Positions 5,863-7,511 of a DNA stretch of 7,511 nt are shown here, one piece after another. The notes under the pieces were generated by a model. The model was not told where the DNA came from, ran no database searches, and saw only the letters and a program-made list of their open reading frames with translations. The stretch's first letter is position 1, and each line of letters begins with the position of its first letter. The position numbers and the translations under genes were made by a program. Origin of the DNA: SFWF01 sp045591645 (GTDB taxonomy: Bacteria; Bacillota; Clostridia; Oscillospirales; Acutalibacteraceae); assembly GCA_045591645.1 (NCBI GenBank), contig JAZNTG010000066.1:1-7511 (forward strand), read 5' to 3'.

Positions 5863-6558
5863 TTGACAGAAAATATCCACGCAGGCCACAGAGACAGGCT
5901 GAGAAGCGAATTTCTTTCGACCTCTAATCCGATGAACATACCTGAACATAAGCTGCTTGAAATGCTGCTCTTTTACGGAATTCCTCAAAAGGATACCAAC
6001 CCCATAGCGCACGAGCTTATCAACCGCTTTGGCAGCTTTTCTGCCGTTTTTGAGGCAGATGTTACCGAGCTTTGCAAGGTAAAGGGTATGACGAAAAATG
6101 CCGCAACCCTTATAAAGCTGATACTTCCTATCGCAAAGACCTACATCGACAAAAAATATGATGACAGTGAATATCTTAAGACTCTAGAGGATATCGGCAG
6201 GTTTATTGTAAAGAAATTCTTTGCCGTAAATGCTGAACAGTGCGCGCTTCTTTCTCTTAACCGTATGGGCAAGGTGCTCTCCTACGATATACTTAGCGAA
6301 GGTGATATCGACTCGGTCGGTATAAGCATCAGGAGTATCATTGAACGCATCATTCAAACGGGTGCTACCGCCGTTGTACTCGCTCATAATCATCCCGGCG
6401 GTATCGCTCTCCCCTCGCCTGCCGATGTTTCGATAACAGAGGCAATATCCGTAGCTTTGAAAACGATAGGCGTCAATTTCTGCGACCATATTATAGTAGC
6501 GTCAGATGACTATATCTCTATGGCGCAATCATCCGAATACAAGGAGATGTTCAACTGA
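5863..6558 (+). CDS. radC: RadC family protein (JAB/MPN+ metalloprotease-like domain)
   Basis: This is a 231-residue RadC protein, normal length for the family. Residues 7-90 are the helical N-terminal region: HRDRL (9-13), LLEMLLFYGIP (31-41) and a helix-hairpin-helix-like segment ELCKVKGMTKNAATL (69-83). Residues about 110-231 are the JAB/MPN domain. The zinc motif is complete: His175 and His177 in AHNHPGG, Ser185 and Asp188, spaced exactly HxH-x7-S-x2-D, and Glu125 is the likely catalytic Glu. DHIIV at 208-212 matches the family's C-terminal strand. The Arg-Glu pair usual before the HNH region reads Arg157-Ser158. The historic DNA-repair role of RadC is doubtful and its substrate is unknown. 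The start is TTG at 5863, six bases after AGGAGA (5851-5856). The stop is one base from the next start, so the two genes are likely cotranscribed. Confidence 0.93.
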   Translation: MTENIHAGHRDRLRSEFLSTSNPMNIPEHKLLEMLLFYGIPQKDTNPIAHELINRFGSFSAVFEADVTELCKVKGMTKNAATLIKLILPIAKTYIDKKYDDSEYLKTLEDIGRFIVKKFFAVNAEQCALLSLNRMGKVLSYDILSEGDIDSVGISIRSIIERIIQTGATAVVLAHNHPGGIALPSPADVSITEAISVALKTIGVNFCDHIIVASDDYISMAQSSEYKEMFN

Positions 6559-6559
6559 T

Positions 6560-7511
6560 ATGAGAAGCTTTACTGTTTCCAAAAACGATGCAGACAAGCG
6601 GCTGGACAAGTTTATAACCAAGGCTATACCTCTGCTTCCCCAGACGCTTATGTATAAATACATCCGCACAAAGCATATAAAGGTGAATCGCAAAAAGGCT
6701 GAAATTTCGACAAGGCTCCGCGAGGGAGACATTGTCGAAGCGTGGATAAACGATGAGTTTTTCGCAGAGGCAAAGCCGAAATATGAGTTTTTGTCCGCAC
6801 CTGCAAAGCTCGATATAGTTTATGAGGATGAGAATATTATTCTTGCCGACAAAAAGCAGGGACTGCTCGTTCATCCCGATCAAAACGAATATAAGGACAC
6901 CCTTATTTTCAGAATTCAGCACTATCTTTATGAGAAGGGTGAATATGATCCTGCAAAGGAAAACACCTTTAAGCCCGCCCTTGCAAACCGTATAGACCGC
7001 GGCACGGGCGGTATAGTTATCGCGGCTAAAAACGCCGAGGCACTGCGTATTCTTTGTGATAAAATAAAAGACCGTGAGATAGACAAGCAGTATTTGGCAG
7101 TCATTCACGGTGTGCCGAAAGAAAAGTGTGCAACCCTTGAGGGCTACCTTGAAAAGAACGAGGATAAAAATAAGGTCTATTTAAAGAAAAACCGCGAGGA
7201 CGGTGCGCTCACTATAAAGACCCGATACCGCACGCTCGCTTCAAAGGACGCTCTTTCGCTTATAGAGGTCGACCTGCTGACGGGCAGAACGCACCAGATA
7301 AGGGCTCATATGGCATCTATCGGCCACCCCCTGCTCGGCGACGGAAAGTACGGACGGCTCGCCGATGATAAGAAAAAAGGCTTTACACGTCAGGCGCTTT
7401 ATTCCTATAAGCTGACCTTTAATTTCAAAACCGACGGCGGTATTCTCCAGTACTTAAACGGAAAAGAATTCAAGGTAGCTGACGTCTGGTTTGCGAGAGA
7501 GCTTTTTGGTT
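6560..7511 (+). CDS. RluA-family 23S rRNA-type pseudouridine synthase (partial, 3' end outside window)
   Basis: The frame stays open for 317 codons to the window edge. Residues 1 to about 65 form an S4-like RNA-binding domain (KRLDKFI at 13-19, KHIKVN near 38-43, LREGDIV near 53-59). The catalytic domain starts near 85: VYEDENIILADKKQGLLVHP is the family's first motif. NRIDRGTGG holds the catalytic Asp146 (often HRLDxxTSG, with Asn a common variant), and LLTGRTHQIRAHM with GHPLLGDGKYG is the third motif. The enzyme isomerises uridine to pseudouridine in RNA, RluC/RluD-type 23S rRNA sites being most likely; the exact target cannot be read from sequence. The ATG is one base after the radC stop. 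AAGGAGAT (6541-6548), inside radC, is its ribosome site at a rather long spacing of eleven bases, so coupling to radC translation is likely. Confidence 0.95.
   Translation, partial: MRSFTVSKNDADKRLDKFITKAIPLLPQTLMYKYIRTKHIKVNRKKAEISTRLREGDIVEAWINDEFFAEAKPKYEFLSAPAKLDIVYEDENIILADKKQGLLVHPDQNEYKDTLIFRIQHYLYEKGEYDPAKENTFKPALANRIDRGTGGIVIAAKNAEALRILCDKIKDREIDKQYLAVIHGVPKEKCATLEGYLEKNEDKNKVYLKKNREDGALTIKTRYRTLASKDALSLIEVDLLTGRTHQIRAHMASIGHPLLGDGKYGRLADDKKKGFTRQALYSYKLTFNFKTDGGILQYLNGKEFKVADVWFARELFG

Noticed and set aside
6989..7012. Asn instead of His in the NRIDRGTGG catalytic motif of the pseudouridine synthase, as a possible loss of function
   Set aside because: The catalytic Asp146 and Arg are intact and Asn at the first position is, to my knowledge, a common variant in RluA-family proteins of Firmicutes.
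6551..7108. Minus-strand open frame (185 codons) opposite the pseudouridine synthase
   Set aside because: The plus strand carries an uninterrupted frame with all RluA-family motifs. The minus frame has no recognisable features and no ribosome site.

Overview
The window looks like a piece of chromosome from an endospore-forming member of the Clostridia, plausibly an Oscillospiraceae/Ruminococcaceae-type gut lineage. The evidence is a complete GerA-type germinant-receptor operon, a SleC-type cortex-lytic enzyme (a clostridial family), AG-rich Shine-Dalgarno sequences, frequent TTG starts (three of eight genes) and moderate GC with AT-rich intergenic DNA. The taxonomic placement is inference; sporulation is strongly supported.

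Layout. Positions 1-278 (minus) hold the first 92 codons of an EF-G-like GTPase. Positions 279-449 are AT-rich and carry candidate promoters for it. Positions 450-3787 (minus) are a tightly packed receptor operon in the order A (2318-3787), C (1338-2318), B (450-1331); the B subunit is short and lacks the last two expected membrane helices. Positions 3788-3904 are a divergent control region with a sigma-G-like promoter facing the receptor operon and a sigma-K-like promoter facing the other way, their -35 elements nearly touching. Positions 3905-4408 and 4418-5785 (plus) encode a small propeptide-like protein and a SpoIID-fold/peptidoglycan-binding enzyme; together they correspond to a SleC split into two genes. 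A strong intrinsic terminator follows at about 5789-5821. Positions 5863-6558 encode a RadC-type JAB/MPN protein, and from 6560 to the window end there is an RluA-type pseudouridine synthase, cut by the edge.

How the parts fit. The centre of the window (450-5785) reads as a germination module: the receptor A/B/C senses nutrients in the inner spore membrane, and the SleC-like enzyme degrades cortex peptidoglycan once germination begins. The promoter types suggest receptor genes made in the forespore and the lytic pair made in the mother cell, from one 117-base region. The flanking genes (EF-G-like GTPase, RadC, RluA-type synthase) are housekeeping or accessory genes with no evident link to germination. 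I saw no mobile element, CRISPR array, tRNA or rRNA.
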